Shown: positions 1-8,951 of the stretch, one piece after another
How positions within the stretch are numbered: the first letter of the stretch is position 1
Layout of the letters: the number at the start of each line of letters is the position of its first letter
From: Isoalcanivorax pacificus W11-5
GTDB lineage: Bacteria; Pseudomonadota; Gammaproteobacteria; Pseudomonadales; Alcanivoracaceae
Direction: 5' to 3'
DNA: 64,000 nucleotides
Assembly: GCF_000299335.2 (NCBI RefSeq)
Contig: NZ_CP004387.1
Location: 3,674,994-3,738,993 of the forward strand
The notes under the pieces: model-generated
What the model was told of the DNA's origin: nothing
Databases searched by the model: none
Seen by the model: only the letters and a program-made list of their open reading frames with translations
Program-made: the position numbers and the translations under genes

Positions 1-1
1 A

Positions 2-571
2 TTTGTTGCCCAGGAGGCCCGCAAGGAAGCCACGTCCAGGCTTACCCAGCGAGGCAAGGCGATTTACATCAGGGAAGCTATCGCTAATGCAATTCTGGCC
101 AGAATTGGACCAGGCTATGAGATTCTCGTCACCGAGTACCTGTCCGACCTGTCCCAATATGAGGAAATGGTAGAAGCCATCGCCAACACCACGTCTCAAA
201 GCGAAGCCGCAGCTGCTCTCCAGTTTTTTACCGGCAACCTGCCCGGCCTGGGCCTGCTACTGCTTCCAGAACAGGATTGCAACAGGATTCGTAACCGCAT
301 ACAGCGCGCCAGCAAGCTCAATGAACTCGCTTCCGTATGCCGGGATTATGAAAATACCGTGTCGCAGAACATTCAGGAAGACAGGCATAGCTTTATGCGC
401 TCCATGCAATTCTTATGGCAGGGTCATGGTTATTCTTTTGATCTGTCACACGAGCAACAGGCATCAATGCTTTACGAGGAATTTCAGGCCGCACAGACAC
501 TACCAGCAGAATATGCCGCCTTGATTGGCACCTACTGTATGGCCGAAGCGATTGGGGAGTATAAAGAATGA
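2..571 (+). CDS. Hypothetical protein, 5' end outside window
   Basis: An open frame runs from base 2 without a stop to 571, so the gene begins upstream of the window; at least 189 residues are visible. An internal ATG at 167 exists, but the frame upstream of it is open and protein-like, so that is unlikely to be the start. The visible part is mostly helical and hydrophilic, with no motif I recognise. It overlaps the next gene by four bases (ATGA), so the two are probably translated together. Function unknown. Confidence 0.6.
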   Translation, partial: FVAQEARKEATSRLTQRGKAIYIREAIANAILARIGPGYEILVTEYLSDLSQYEEMVEAIANTTSQSEAAAALQFFTGNLPGLGLLLLPEQDCNRIRNRIQRASKLNELASVCRDYENTVSQNIQEDRHSFMRSMQFLWQGHGYSFDLSHEQQASMLYEEFQAAQTLPAEYAALIGTYCMAEAIGEYKE

Positions 572-978
572 GAGGGATATTAAGCGCGCTTGTTCTGGCC
601 GTGGCCCTACCCGTATCTGCCTATGAGCAAGAGAAGGATTTGTCAGGTGCCTTCTACACCAATACCGCTTTTGGCCTATGTCAGGTTACCGGGAAGAATT
701 TGACAAGCCTGGCCAGACAGGCTGCGCTCGAGGCCCCCTCTCATAAAGCCGTTACTGAGCGCCTGGCGGATCTGGATAACCGGTACGCACACTACTTTGA
801 CGCACTAGGTTTCAAGCTTGAAGATCAGGAGCCGGAGCAAGGAGCGGATGCCATTCTGGAACTGGCAGCAGCACTTTCTTCAGGAGATATGGAGACGGAT
901 TTGCTTTACAAGCTTCTTGTGTGGGAGTGCGTTAAAGAGACCAAGATAGGATTAGATAGCCAGCAACCTCATGGATAG
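568..978 (+). CDS. Small exported hypothetical protein
   Basis: A 136-residue protein. It begins with a short hydrophobic segment (residues 4-18) ending in VSAYE, which fits a Sec signal peptide cleaved after Ala, so the mature protein would be periplasmic. The remainder is acidic and helical, with two cysteines (in GLCQV and WECVK) that could pair. It starts four bases inside the upstream gene and is its probable operon partner. I do not recognise the family. Confidence 0.6.
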   Translation: MRGILSALVLAVALPVSAYEQEKDLSGAFYTNTAFGLCQVTGKNLTSLARQAALEAPSHKAVTERLADLDNRYAHYFDALGFKLEDQEPEQGADAILELAAALSSGDMETDLLYKLLVWECVKETKIGLDSQQPHG

Positions 979-1050
979 TCAGCAGAATTTCCGTCTACTT
1001 CTCTGCGAATTATTTGGCCCTAAAGAATATCTGTTATTTATCATAAAAAA

Positions 1051-1077
1051 GGCCAGGCGCTATTCAGTAGCCTGGCC
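1051..1077 (-). terminator. Rho-independent terminator of the NERD helicase gene
   Basis: Perfect 8-bp stem GGCCAGGC/GCCTGGCC with an 11-base loop. Read on the minus strand it is followed by TTTTTT, which fits a terminator for the helicase gene ending at 1109. On the plus strand there is no T tract. Confidence 0.75.
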
Positions 1078-1108
1078 CCTACCACTTTTACTCTTGTCTA
1101 TATCGCGA

Positions 1109-2959
1109 TCAGCCCGTCATCGCTTTGAATTGCGCCATATACCAGTTCCCCCCTGCCCCCGTTACCAGTAAATGACGCCTTGCGCGTGTCATCCCGACAT
1201 ACAACAACCGGACCTCACGCTCGATTTCTTCCTCGTCGTCATTCAAATTGCCAACGCCCGACAGGATCACCGTATCAAATTCCAGCCCTTTGCTGCTCTG
1301 CCGGGTGAGCAGCACCACCTGCTCCGCAGCCGGGTCATAGCTCTTCTTCTGAATATTGTCTTTTAGCCATGTGCAGGGTACGCCCAGGGCTGTTAGCTGC
1401 TTCTGGATAAGCTCGGCTTGCCAGTGTTGTGGGTAGACCACCGCGATACTGTTCAGCGCATGGCCCTGGGCTTGCCACTGTTTTATACAGCGCGCTATAT
1501 AATTTGCTTCACTTTGGGCAGAATCGCACTGCTTGAAGACCGGTGCGGGACCACTGGCGCCCGCCACCTCCGGGGCAATCAAAGGAACATTATCCTCGTC
1601 CGCCTCTTGCGCCTGCAGGAAATCCTTGGCGAACTCATAGGCAAACGTAAGGATTTCTCGCGTATTGCGATAATTCAGTTTCAGGATAGTGGTCCGACCA
1701 CGCGCCTGGATACCGGCACTGGAAAGCGGGAACTTCAATGATTTCTTACGATAGATTGACTGCGCGTCATCATACAGCAGCAACAAGGAGTTGGTATCCG
1801 GATCGATCATCTGCACTACCAGCTTTAGCCAGCTCTGATCGAAGTCATGCCCCTCATCGACCATCAGGGCACCATACTGCGCCCTGGGAATATGGCCCTT
1901 GTCTACGCCCTGGATAACGCTGGTTACCGCCCGCTCCCAGTACGGTTCCTCACCTGGCTGAACGTCCAGATTATAGGTCTTGAGTTGCAGGCCACACCAT
2001 TCATGGAAATGATGCACCATCACATTGTCGCCGATGTTTTTTTCCTGAATGAAAGCGCGCAGCTTCGCCGCAAGCGCGATATTGAAGCAAAGCACCAGAA
2101 TCGGCTTGCTGACCGCCCGCGCGAGATGCAGGCACCGATAGCCAAGAATCAACGTCTTCCCGGATCCTGCGACACCATGTACCACCCGATGCCCGTCGCC
2201 CATGCTCTTGGCCATCTGCTCCTGTTGCAGATCCATCACCCGCACAATGTCCGGCACATAATCGTAGGAGGGTTTGTCTGCCTCAGCCGCTTTATCCTCG
2301 CCGAAAAGATCCTGTTGTGGCGCATTGATTCTTACCTCAGGAAATAGCTGCCAGCGAATGCGGTCCATCTGTGGCACCGTCAGTTTATTTCCGAAGTGGT
2401 ACTCGAACATATCCCAGAGGTAAGTCTGGAATGTTTCCGGATCGGTCACTGTGGACATCTCGTCCTTGCAGATAAGCCGGTGCGGCGGCAATACCAGCTC
2501 CTGATCCTGTTCTGGAATCGCCTCATTCCATTGCTTGCGGGTGATGTTGGGAAAGACCACACCATATCCATACGGGAACACTAACCGCCCCTCATACCGC
2601 CCGCCGGCATTCACCAGCTGAGGATCACGGCGCAGTTGATCCACCGCCACATGCGCATACTGGCGCACCTGCTCCAGCGGATTACTGACCGTCTGGCGGC
2701 CCGTGCTTGTTTCAATCAGCACCGTTTGGGGTGTAATGCTTTTGATGGTATCCAGTTTCCAGTCCTTCACCTCGAGAAACAGCAGACCGCGCCCTGGGTG
2801 AAGAACGATAAAATCGGGATATCTGCGCTGCTTGCCCAGCGGGATGTCGTACCAAACGGCGTAATCATCCTCCAGAAGACTTTCCAGCCGCCGCCCTAGG
2901 CGACGCTCCCCACTGGTCATGTTCCGGATGGTGCTCAGACTGGGAATAACTGTCGCCAT
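1109..2959 (-). CDS. NERD-domain nuclease fused to UvrD/Rep-type helicase
   Basis: A 616-residue fusion. Residues about 15-130 form a NERD (nuclease-related) domain with PDF at 48-50 and EVK at 63-65, the D...ExK pattern of restriction-like nucleases. The rest is a superfamily 1 helicase: Walker A GVAGSGKT near 265, motif II DEGHD near 365, LNYRNT (motif IV region), SSKGLEFD (motif V) and YVGMTRAR (motif VI). It should bind and unwind DNA with ATP and possibly cut it. Such proteins are common in genomic islands and some act against phage, but that role here is inference. It is a single gene with its own terminator. Confidence 0.88.
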   Translation of the reverse strand: MATVIPSLSTIRNMTSGERRLGRRLESLLEDDYAVWYDIPLGKQRRYPDFIVLHPGRGLLFLEVKDWKLDTIKSITPQTVLIETSTGRQTVSNPLEQVRQYAHVAVDQLRRDPQLVNAGGRYEGRLVFPYGYGVVFPNITRKQWNEAIPEQDQELVLPPHRLICKDEMSTVTDPETFQTYLWDMFEYHFGNKLTVPQMDRIRWQLFPEVRINAPQQDLFGEDKAAEADKPSYDYVPDIVRVMDLQQEQMAKSMGDGHRVVHGVAGSGKTLILGYRCLHLARAVSKPILVLCFNIALAAKLRAFIQEKNIGDNVMVHHFHEWCGLQLKTYNLDVQPGEEPYWERAVTSVIQGVDKGHIPRAQYGALMVDEGHDFDQSWLKLVVQMIDPDTNSLLLLYDDAQSIYRKKSLKFPLSSAGIQARGRTTILKLNYRNTREILTFAYEFAKDFLQAQEADEDNVPLIAPEVAGASGPAPVFKQCDSAQSEANYIARCIKQWQAQGHALNSIAVVYPQHWQAELIQKQLTALGVPCTWLKDNIQKKSYDPAAEQVVLLTRQSSKGLEFDTVILSGVGNLNDDEEEIEREVRLLYVGMTRARRHLLVTGAGGNWYMAQFKAMTG

Positions 2960-3008
2960 AGTGCTTCTGCCTCTTTTGATTCTTTGGCACAGCGGCCCCG
3001 ATACCGAT

Positions 3009-3026
3009 TTACTTATTATTAAGTAA
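3009..3026. promoter_or_regulatory. Inverted repeat upstream of the helicase gene
   Basis: TTACTT and AAGTAA arms separated by six A/T bases, about 50-67 bases upstream of the helicase start. The rest of 2960-3256 shows no gene. It could be an operator or simply AT-rich promoter DNA. Confidence 0.3.
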
Positions 3027-3256
3027 TACCTTGGTTATTTCTCTTCCACCTGGTCGCACTCTCTCAGGCTTATAACGCTATTCTGGCCATTGGCTTTTAT
3101 CTCTGTCCCACCTTAAATGCGCGTTTTAGCGATCAATTATTCAGATCTTGAGCGGTTTGGCGCCCACCAGGCACTTGAAAATGACAGTAATGCTCGTCCA
3201 AATGCAAAAATCTGCCAAGCAAGAGCATTTTAACACCCGTACCCCGCACTATTTAG

Positions 3257-3610
3257 CCCGGCAGCCTCTCCATATGCCAAGTACAGGAAGCTCTCCTGAC
3301 CGCTGGCCACCTGGTCGCGCACGCCCGCAAGGCGCGTCGATGGACCCAGGCGGGGCTTGGTGAACGTCTGGGCGGCATTGATCGCCGGCACATCAGCGCG
3401 CTGGAGAAAGGCCCGCCTCACATTGATTTCGAGCTGGTGGTAAGTGCCCTGTCGCTGCTTGACCTCCCCATTCTCCTCACCCTGCCCAACGAAGGGCAGG
3501 CCTCTGCGCGCCTCAACGCCAGGGATCTTCTATTGGCCGTGTCAGAACAGATCGTCAAGGGCCAGGCAAGCCCAGGGCGGAACAAGCCGGAGATCAGCAA
3601 TGATTTCTGA
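3257..3610 (+). pseudogene. HipB-like XRE regulator remnant, start lost
   Basis: The frame from just after a TAG (3254-3256) to the TGA at 3608-3610 encodes a clear XRE helix-turn-helix of the HipB-antitoxin type: HARKARRWTQAGLGERLGG then DRRHISALEKG, followed by LPNEGQ and a tail. No ATG, GTG or TTG lies in the open part upstream of the domain, and the nearest ATG (3274) is in another frame, so the start seems destroyed. A broken HipA-like start follows at once. I read it as the antitoxin part of a decayed hipBA module. Confidence 0.6.
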
Positions 3611-3618
3611 GAACGCCT

Positions 3619-3720
3619 ATGTCTGAATCTGCCTGCTGGGGCAACCCGCGCCCGTGATGGGTAGCGTGGCCTACCCAGATGGCCAGAGGTATTGGTTCCA
3701 CCATGCAAAGAGCTACCTAG
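3619..3720 (+). pseudogene. Truncated, frameshifted HipA-like N-terminus
   Basis: An ATG at 3619 starts eight bases after the hipB-like stop but soon reaches a TGA. A neighbouring frame then reads GSVAYPDGQRYWFHHAKSYL, resembling the first beta strands of HipA kinases. The frame dies where the minus-strand RAYT gene ends (3713). The match is short and the assignment rests on position after hipB. Confidence 0.35.
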
Positions 3721-4711
3721 CCAATATACGAGGCCCCGCGATCATACATTCCCCGTGCACCCACTTCCTGCCAGTACAATCTGCATACTGACGCAACGCC
3801 CGAGCACTACCAACGGCCGCCATCCTACTATTCGGTCGTGGCGCCATATACTTTAACCAGGCGGCGTGCGGGATACCCAGACGCCTCAGAATAGATGGCA
3901 CAGATTCCGCCAGCGCGCCGCGCTTACCTGGCAGCACAGCACGCGCGGTCCAGTCCACAAGCTCCAAGTAATCCAGCAGCCGGTAACCGCATAACAGCGT
4001 GTCTTCCTGCTCTTGCTCAACACTCCCGGACAAGGGCATCAATTGCGGGCCTTCCTCGACCTGGACATTATCCTTCAGATCCTCGATACGCTGCTTGATT
4101 GAGGTGTATTCCGACGCTTCCGGCGTCACGGCCATGCCTGCTCGCACAGGGTTCAGGTCTACATACGCCATGCAACGCAGCACGGCGGCCTCATCCAGCA
4201 AAGGCTGGGCCTTGAAGCGCCCTTCCCAGAAGTGGCCTGTGCAGCAATCTTCCTCGTTGGAGCGCCGGGCGATGTATTCATTCAGGCATTTCATGAACCA
4301 ACTGAGATCGGACAACCTGGCTCGCCATTTCTGCACCTCTTCCCTCGCACGGGTCGCGGTAGCGTCATCCGGGGAGTGGCCTGCCAGCCAGTTATGAACG
4401 ATGGGAGGCCCAGCAAAGAGACGCAGCCATCTCGCAGCGACCTCTTCATCTGACCAATCTTCTGATTTTGCAGGGTTGATACGTAGCACCAAGTGATAAT
4501 GATTCGACATGATGGCATACGCACAGAGATCAATGGCGAAGACCTCGGTCAGCAGCGCAAGCCTTTCCTGCACCCAGGCTCGGCGGTGCTCGTAACTTAC
4601 TCCGGAAACATCGTCCTGGCCGCACAGAAAAGCCCGTCTTACGCATCGTCCAATGCAGTGGTAGTACGGGGTATCCGATAGCGATATCTGCTGGGATCTT
4701 GGGGTTGTCAT
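3713..4711 (-). CDS. REP-associated tyrosine transposase (RAYT, Y1/IS200-like)
   Basis: A 332-residue protein of the Y1 transposase superfamily. The hallmark HUH-type motif is SNHYHLVLRI (His71-Tyr-His73), and LDEAAVLRCMAYVDLNPVRAG is the typical RAYT C-terminal signature; the catalytic tyrosine is probably in LNEYIARR. RAYTs are single-copy transposases tied to REP palindromes. This fits here: copies of a palindromic repeat start 90 bases upstream (4801) and recur to 11309. A clear SD (GGAGG, seven bases before ATG) supports the start. A homologous 108-bp fragment lies at 10319-10426. Confidence 0.88.
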   Translation of the reverse strand: MTTPRSQQISLSDTPYYHCIGRCVRRAFLCGQDDVSGVSYEHRRAWVQERLALLTEVFAIDLCAYAIMSNHYHLVLRINPAKSEDWSDEEVAARWLRLFAGPPIVHNWLAGHSPDDATATRAREEVQKWRARLSDLSWFMKCLNEYIARRSNEEDCCTGHFWEGRFKAQPLLDEAAVLRCMAYVDLNPVRAGMAVTPEASEYTSIKQRIEDLKDNVQVEEGPQLMPLSGSVEQEQEDTLLCGYRLLDYLELVDWTARAVLPGKRGALAESVPSILRRLGIPHAAWLKYMAPRPNSRMAAVGSARALRQYADCTGRKWVHGECMIAGPRILAR

Positions 4712-4800
4712 GGCGTTCCTCCTTGAACCATGACGTACCGTAGCAACCCGAATCCGACAGATTTATAGGAGATCGGCCTCTCTTCGTGTAAGACATTCTC

Positions 4801-4817
4801 CAATTAGTGCCTGTCCT
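4801..4817 (+). repeat. REP-like repeat arm, copy A
   Basis: CAATTAGTGCCTGTCCT, identical to the conserved arm of the units at 5049, 9340 and 10430. It lies 90 bases upstream of the RAYT start, with a degenerate inner arm (GGAGATCGGC) at about 4767-4776. Confidence 0.7.
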
Positions 4818-4868
4818 AGATTTGCCGAACATATATTCTTCTCCTTAATCGTAAAAACTATTAAGCCC

Positions 4869-4925
4869 TAACAGAGATTAGGACGCACGCGCTTTTATCC
4901 AATAACGACGCACGCGGCATATCAC
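4869..4925 (+). repeat. 57-bp direct repeat, left copy
   Basis: Matches 16356-16412 at 50 of 57 positions without gaps and in the same orientation. Each copy holds two short ACGCACGC blocks around TATCCAATAAC. The pair encloses the intron, HNH, AbiGi, ABC-3C and coiled-coil genes, so it may mark an integration or recombination boundary. Confidence 0.65.
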
Positions 4926-4945
4926 GAAGACTATTTCGAGATAGG

Positions 4946-5183
4946 CACTGTCAGTCACAGGGTGAGATCTATCGTCAATTAGCAACAGGATCAGCGATCT
5001 CTTACAGCACCTGTAAGAAATTTGCTAGCAGCCCTGTAAGCCTATGTGCAATTAGTGCCTGTCCTAGACTTTCACTGTCAGCCACAGGGCGACATCTATC
5101 GCCAATTAGCAATCCTGATCAGCGATCTCTTACAGCACCTGTAAGAAATTGGCCAGCAGCCCTGTAAGCCTATGTGCAATTAG
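4946..5183 (+). repeat. Tandem 127-bp REP-like units, copies B and C
   Basis: Two direct units, 4946-5072 and 5073-5183, begin with CACTGTCAG and end with the CAATTAG arm. They share long identical stretches including the internal hairpin CTTACAGCACCTGTAAG. The second unit is cut after CAATTAG by the group II intron and resumes as TGCCTGTCCT at 7098-7107. The rest of 4712-5183 shows no gene. Confidence 0.75.
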
Positions 5184-5221
5184 GTCGCGGTAGGAATGCC
5201 GGTTACCCGGCACCCCCCGCA

Positions 5222-5256
5222 CAGATCCGGACGTGCGCTACTAACGCATCCGGCTC
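5222..5256 (-). ncRNA. Group II intron domain V
   Basis: Minus-strand hairpin beginning GAGCCGGATGCG and closing with CGCACGTCCGG. It has the AGC catalytic triad position and the 2-base bulge expected of domain V. A second hairpin (GTGCCGGGTAACCGGCA) just downstream is domain VI. Confidence 0.75.
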
Positions 5257-5266
5257 CTGCTTCGAG

Positions 5267-6670
5267 TCAACCGCACCAGCGTTGATTCGGGTATGGATGA
5301 ACGATCCGCACGGTGGGTATCCAGCGCTTGATATGCTTTGTCATGTTTACCCAACTTATCGGCCTTTTGTTTCCACGCCTTCGCAGCGCTTTGCACCAGT
5401 GCCGACAGATTTCCGTGCGGAAGGTTTGCAGCGATACACCGTTCCCCGGCACACCGTAGTAGTTGACCAGCCCTGTCAGGACTTTTCTCAACCAACGCCC
5501 CTGATCGTGTACATTAACCATCAGGTTCCGCCTTAGCCACTCTTTGATTCTCAGTAGTGTGGCCCGCTGACGTTTGGCAATAGTGTGCCGCCGGACTGTA
5601 AAGCAACCGTCCCGGCGTACGGCACAGATATGGGTAAAACCCAGGAAGTCGAATGTCTCCGGCTTGCCCTTCCCCTGTGCCTTACGATTTGCTTGCGCAA
5701 AGCGGCCAAACTCAATCAGCCGCGTCTTGTCCGGGTGCAATCTCAGTCCAAACTGTGTGAGTCGCCGCACCAGGGCGGTGTATAGGGCATGTCCGTCGCT
5801 TTGGTACTGGAACCCCAGCGCAAAGTCGTCGGCATAGCGGACAATATAGACCTCTCCCCGCGCATGCCGTTGCCGCCACTGGTGTACCCATAGATCGAGC
5901 ACATAGTGCAGGTAGATGTTCGCCAACAGCGGCGATATCACCGCACCTTGCGGGGTTCCAATCCGTGTGCCTGAGCGTTGCCCGTCTTCTTCAACACCCG
6001 CTCGCAGGGTTCTGACCAGGATATTCAGTACTCGTTTGTCGCTGACCCGGTGGCTGATGAATTGCATCAGCCATTCGTGGTCCAGCTCGTCAAAGAAGCC
6101 CTGTATGTCTGCATCCAGTACCCAGCTCACCTTCTTCTGCGTCAGTGTCATGTACAGAGCGTCCAGCGCTCTGTGCTGACTGCGACCGGGGCGGAACCCA
6201 TAGCTAAACCCCAGGAAGTCCTCCTCGAAGATCGTCTCCAGCACCCAGACCAGCGCCTGCTGGACTATCTTGTCTTCCAGTGCTGCGACGCCAATCGGCC
6301 GCTGTTGGCCGTTCGCTTTGGGTATCCAGATACGTTTCGAGGGCTGTGCCCGGTAGCGGCCCGTGTGCAGACGGCAGTGCAAGTCGTGAAGGCGACTTTC
6401 CAGGTCGACCCCGTAGCCTTCCCAACTCATGTCGTCCACGCCGGTGGCCGCTTTGCGGTTCAGCGCCAGGTAGGCATTCCTCAGCCGATCGACACTAACG
6501 TGGTGTAGCAGGTTGTTGAGTTGAAGACGTTCATCCCGTCTCGTTGCGGTACGTAGCCTGAGCAGACCCGATTCAGCCCGGTCCTCGCTCTGTGTCGAGG
6601 GCGCTGCGGGGTACTCAGTCTTCCTCTCTGCCAAAACCCTTCGCTCCACAGGCTCCGCCATCAAAGTCAT
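5267..6670 (-). CDS. ltrA: Group II intron reverse transcriptase/maturase
   Basis: A 467-residue intron-encoded protein. RT blocks are in order: RPIGVAALEDKIVQ, YGFRPGRSQHRALD, VLDADIQGFFDELDHEWL, TPQGAVISPLLANIYLHYVLD, and the catalytic YADD near 280. A maturase X domain follows (TFDFLGFTH, then WLRKVLTGLVNYYGVPGN). I see no HNH endonuclease domain after X, so it is of an endonuclease-less class. It would splice its own intron RNA and copy it into new DNA sites. It lies entirely inside the intron. Confidence 0.92.
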   Translation of the reverse strand: MTLMAEPVERRVLAERKTEYPAAPSTQSEDRAESGLLRLRTATRRDERLQLNNLLHHVSVDRLRNAYLALNRKAATGVDDMSWEGYGVDLESRLHDLHCRLHTGRYRAQPSKRIWIPKANGQQRPIGVAALEDKIVQQALVWVLETIFEEDFLGFSYGFRPGRSQHRALDALYMTLTQKKVSWVLDADIQGFFDELDHEWLMQFISHRVSDKRVLNILVRTLRAGVEEDGQRSGTRIGTPQGAVISPLLANIYLHYVLDLWVHQWRQRHARGEVYIVRYADDFALGFQYQSDGHALYTALVRRLTQFGLRLHPDKTRLIEFGRFAQANRKAQGKGKPETFDFLGFTHICAVRRDGCFTVRRHTIAKRQRATLLRIKEWLRRNLMVNVHDQGRWLRKVLTGLVNYYGVPGNGVSLQTFRTEICRHWCKALRRRGNKRPISWVNMTKHIKRWIPTVRIVHPYPNQRWCG

Positions 6671-7097
6671 TATCTCTCCAATGTTGTTCGCCTGCTTCCT
6701 CGCTACTATGGTTTTGTCCGACTCCCTGCGCCACCACCGACCTTATTTCTTCATTTCTTCGGTGTGACCAGCACGGAATGATGCTGGTGATGCACAGGGC
6801 CTCCCGGGTTCCGTTCGGTAAACATCAGTACATGCACCGGGTCTCTGACTCCGGGGAGCCTGCTTGGTCGCTCGCATAGCGCTTAAAGCAGTGTGGCCTT
6901 CCCTTTCAAGCAACAAGGTCGGCACTCCCAACGAGTGATTTCGGAGCTCAATACCGAGCCTGCACCTTCCCCTGTCAACGCTTAACCTCTGACCTTACGG
7001 GCAGCGGACCATGACTCGGGGCTTCAGCGAGGCGCTACCCTCCTACTGAATAGCGGACTTGCACCGCTTGATTTACCGCCAGCTTTGCCCGGCGCTC

Positions 7098-7107
7098 TGC
7101 CTGTCCT
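7098..7107 (+). repeat. Distal half of intron-split REP-like repeat (copy C)
   Basis: TGCCTGTCCT continues the repeat arm interrupted at 5183 by the group II intron. It is followed by GGATTTGCTAC, like the CTAGATTTGC after copy A. Confidence 0.6.
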
Positions 7108-7179
7108 GGATTTGCTACTTTGAACTGTTGCGATGCAATTTCCATGCAGCGATTGTACAGGAATTAGTGTGAACAGGCC

Positions 7180-8367
7180 CTAGGGAGATGAGGCCGCTAG
7201 CTGCGCATCGAATTGAGAGGCTGCTCCTCGTATTAAATCTATTTGTTCTAATGCCGAATGCTTCATAACTTCCAGTCGGTGAGCAATCAATGCAGCCATC
7301 GTGAGCTCTACGCAATTTTCTCGATAGGGAAATAAGAGAAGTGCATACCCTTCCTCGCTGTTTACGTGCTGGCTTGTCATGGAGCCAGGCCCAAGTTCAA
7401 TGATGAAAGGGATTTTCTCGTCTATGGATACGCACATGCTCCATGACGGGCCAGATTTCATGACAATGATAGCCACTGCACCGGGATAGCCCACCACTTT
7501 CGCAAAAGGCGTATCACATGCGAAAAGGGTTGACGTTCCGCGCATTGCAGACTTCGTTCCATCACTGGGGCGCCAAACGCCTTTGCGTGCTTCGCTTGCC
7601 GTGGCATGGGTCAAAAAATCTTCGCCGAAAAGCGAATACCCGATTCCTAGTGAAAGTTTGCACATGAACCGCTGATCGAACTTCGTGTTCACTACGACTT
7701 GCATAGGGATGTTGCCTGCATGAATTGCTGTTCGAATGGCTTCTCTATTTAGTACGTCGTCAGCAGTCGGTGAGTCGAAGCCCCAAACCTTCGGATCAAC
7801 TTTCGCCCCATTGGGATCTCGAAGTTCAGCACAGAGGATCTTTCGTGCTTTTCGCTTTTCCAAAGAACGATGGAAGCTGCGCAGACCGAGTGTGTGCTTC
7901 TCGGGGCTTTCCGATACGGGAAAGAAATATGCAACGGATGGCTTTTTCTTCGTGTCTATAGGATTGCCCCCTGTGTACGAATCCATCCTTTCGTCATTCG
8001 GGCGAATCCATGTGATTGTTTCTCCGGAGGGACCGATCCAATGTTCTGCTACGTGCTCATCAGGAACATCGAGGTTTGGTATTTGCGCCTTACCCATGCA
8101 ACGAAGTGGTAAGCCGGGATCATCCGGCTTCGTGCAAAGCAAGCGCGCGGCTTCCGCCAGATAGTTGGTGATGAACCAGGATTTGGCGTAGGAGGCATCA
8201 ACCCACAAGCCTAAGTTGTTGTTGCATGTCTTGCAGACGTTGGTGAGTTGAAAGATTTGTGGAGCGTATTCGCCACCCATGAACTGGGGGATGGCGTGCT
8301 CCAAGCTGGATTCGTTTTGTGGTTTAGCTTTGCCGCAATAAAGACACGTAAATGTACTGTCCATCAT
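7180..8367 (-). CDS. HNH endonuclease-like protein
   Basis: A 395-residue protein with an N-terminal HNH-type zinc site: CLYCGK near residues 8-13, SSLEHAIPQFMGG near 20-32 (the first His of the fold), then NVCKTCNNNLG near 42-52. The remaining 340 residues are a mixed domain I do not recognise, probably deciding target choice. The fold predicts a metal-dependent DNA or RNA nuclease. It stands alone between the intron and a decayed DUF932 gene; the company of other conflict genes suggests phage defence, which is inference. Start chosen at the first of two adjacent ATGs. Confidence 0.75.
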   Translation of the reverse strand: MMDSTFTCLYCGKAKPQNESSLEHAIPQFMGGEYAPQIFQLTNVCKTCNNNLGLWVDASYAKSWFITNYLAEAARLLCTKPDDPGLPLRCMGKAQIPNLDVPDEHVAEHWIGPSGETITWIRPNDERMDSYTGGNPIDTKKKPSVAYFFPVSESPEKHTLGLRSFHRSLEKRKARKILCAELRDPNGAKVDPKVWGFDSPTADDVLNREAIRTAIHAGNIPMQVVVNTKFDQRFMCKLSLGIGYSLFGEDFLTHATASEARKGVWRPSDGTKSAMRGTSTLFACDTPFAKVVGYPGAVAIIVMKSGPSWSMCVSIDEKIPFIIELGPGSMTSQHVNSEEGYALLLFPYRENCVELTMAALIAHRLEVMKHSALEQIDLIRGAASQFDAQLAASSP

Positions 8368-8627
8368 CTCGTTCCCCAGAAAATGGTGCGCCTTCTTGGA
8401 TTTTATCGAAGTTCACTTCTACTGTTTTTGAGTAGTTACGGCAGCTTGACATCTCCGGCCAGAGGCCGGTCGCGCTGTCGTGCTGCGCATCGAGCCTCGT
8501 TGTACGAGTCTCGCCCCCGTTCGGGCTTCCATCGCTCCCTCGCTCCGCTCGGCTGACGCCTACGGCCCGGCTTTCAGCTTCGGACCTGCGCGCTTCGCTT
8601 GCGTGCGGTTTGCACATCACTGCGGCC

Positions 8628-8836
8628 GTTGCCATGTCCAGCCGTCTTTCCTGACTCCATCACCTTGCTCGCGACTGTAGCCCGTGTCCGCGTGCCGTCA
8701 AGGCGCGTCAGGTCGTGTCCTCGGCTGCGCCTGCGGGCCCGCACCACCCTGACGCTTTTCTCCTTGACGGCCCATGTCCGTGGGCTCCTGACCGTCGCGG
8801 GCGATGAACCCAGGAAAGACGGCTGGACATTGCAAC
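8628..8836. repeat. 26-bp inverted repeat in long leader of DUF932 gene
   Basis: Arms 8628-8653 (GTTGCCATGTCCAGCCGTCT...) and 8811-8836 are complementary at 25 of 26 positions with 157 bases between. They lie in the 584-bp gene-free stretch 8368-8951 and would form a long RNA hairpin upstream of the DUF932 start. I see no gene in this stretch on either strand. Confidence 0.6.
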
Positions 8837-8951
8837 AGGGACAACCGGGTTCCTCGTGCCAACCGCACCAAACAACCGACAGGCTGGGCTCCGAATCTAG
8901 GAATCCGGTGTGCGGTTTGAACAGCAAACCCTTTTCGTCAGGAGAAAGACC

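Larger units (their letters stand above)
5184..7097 (-). mobile_element. Group II intron, about 1914 bp
   Basis: On the minus strand the element begins GAGCG (at 7097) and ends CGCGAC (at 5184), close to the group II boundary patterns GUGYG and AY. Between lie structured 5' RNA domains (about 7097-6671), the maturase gene, and domains V and VI after its stop. The flanks join perfectly: CAATTAG (5177-5183) plus TGCCTGTCCT (7098-7107) rebuild the REP-like repeat arm, so the intron inserted inside that repeat without visible loss. The whole ribozyme is present and it is probably mobile. Confidence 0.85.

Noticed and set aside
971-1171. 66-codon frame after the exported protein gene
   Set aside because: It runs through the terminator hairpin at 1051-1077 and into the end of the helicase gene; composition is not protein-like.
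8368-8951. Several 66-232 codon frames around 8.5-9.2 kb
   Set aside because: They overlap each other on both strands, have low-complexity Arg/Ser/Pro-rich products and no SD; the region looks like a structured leader.
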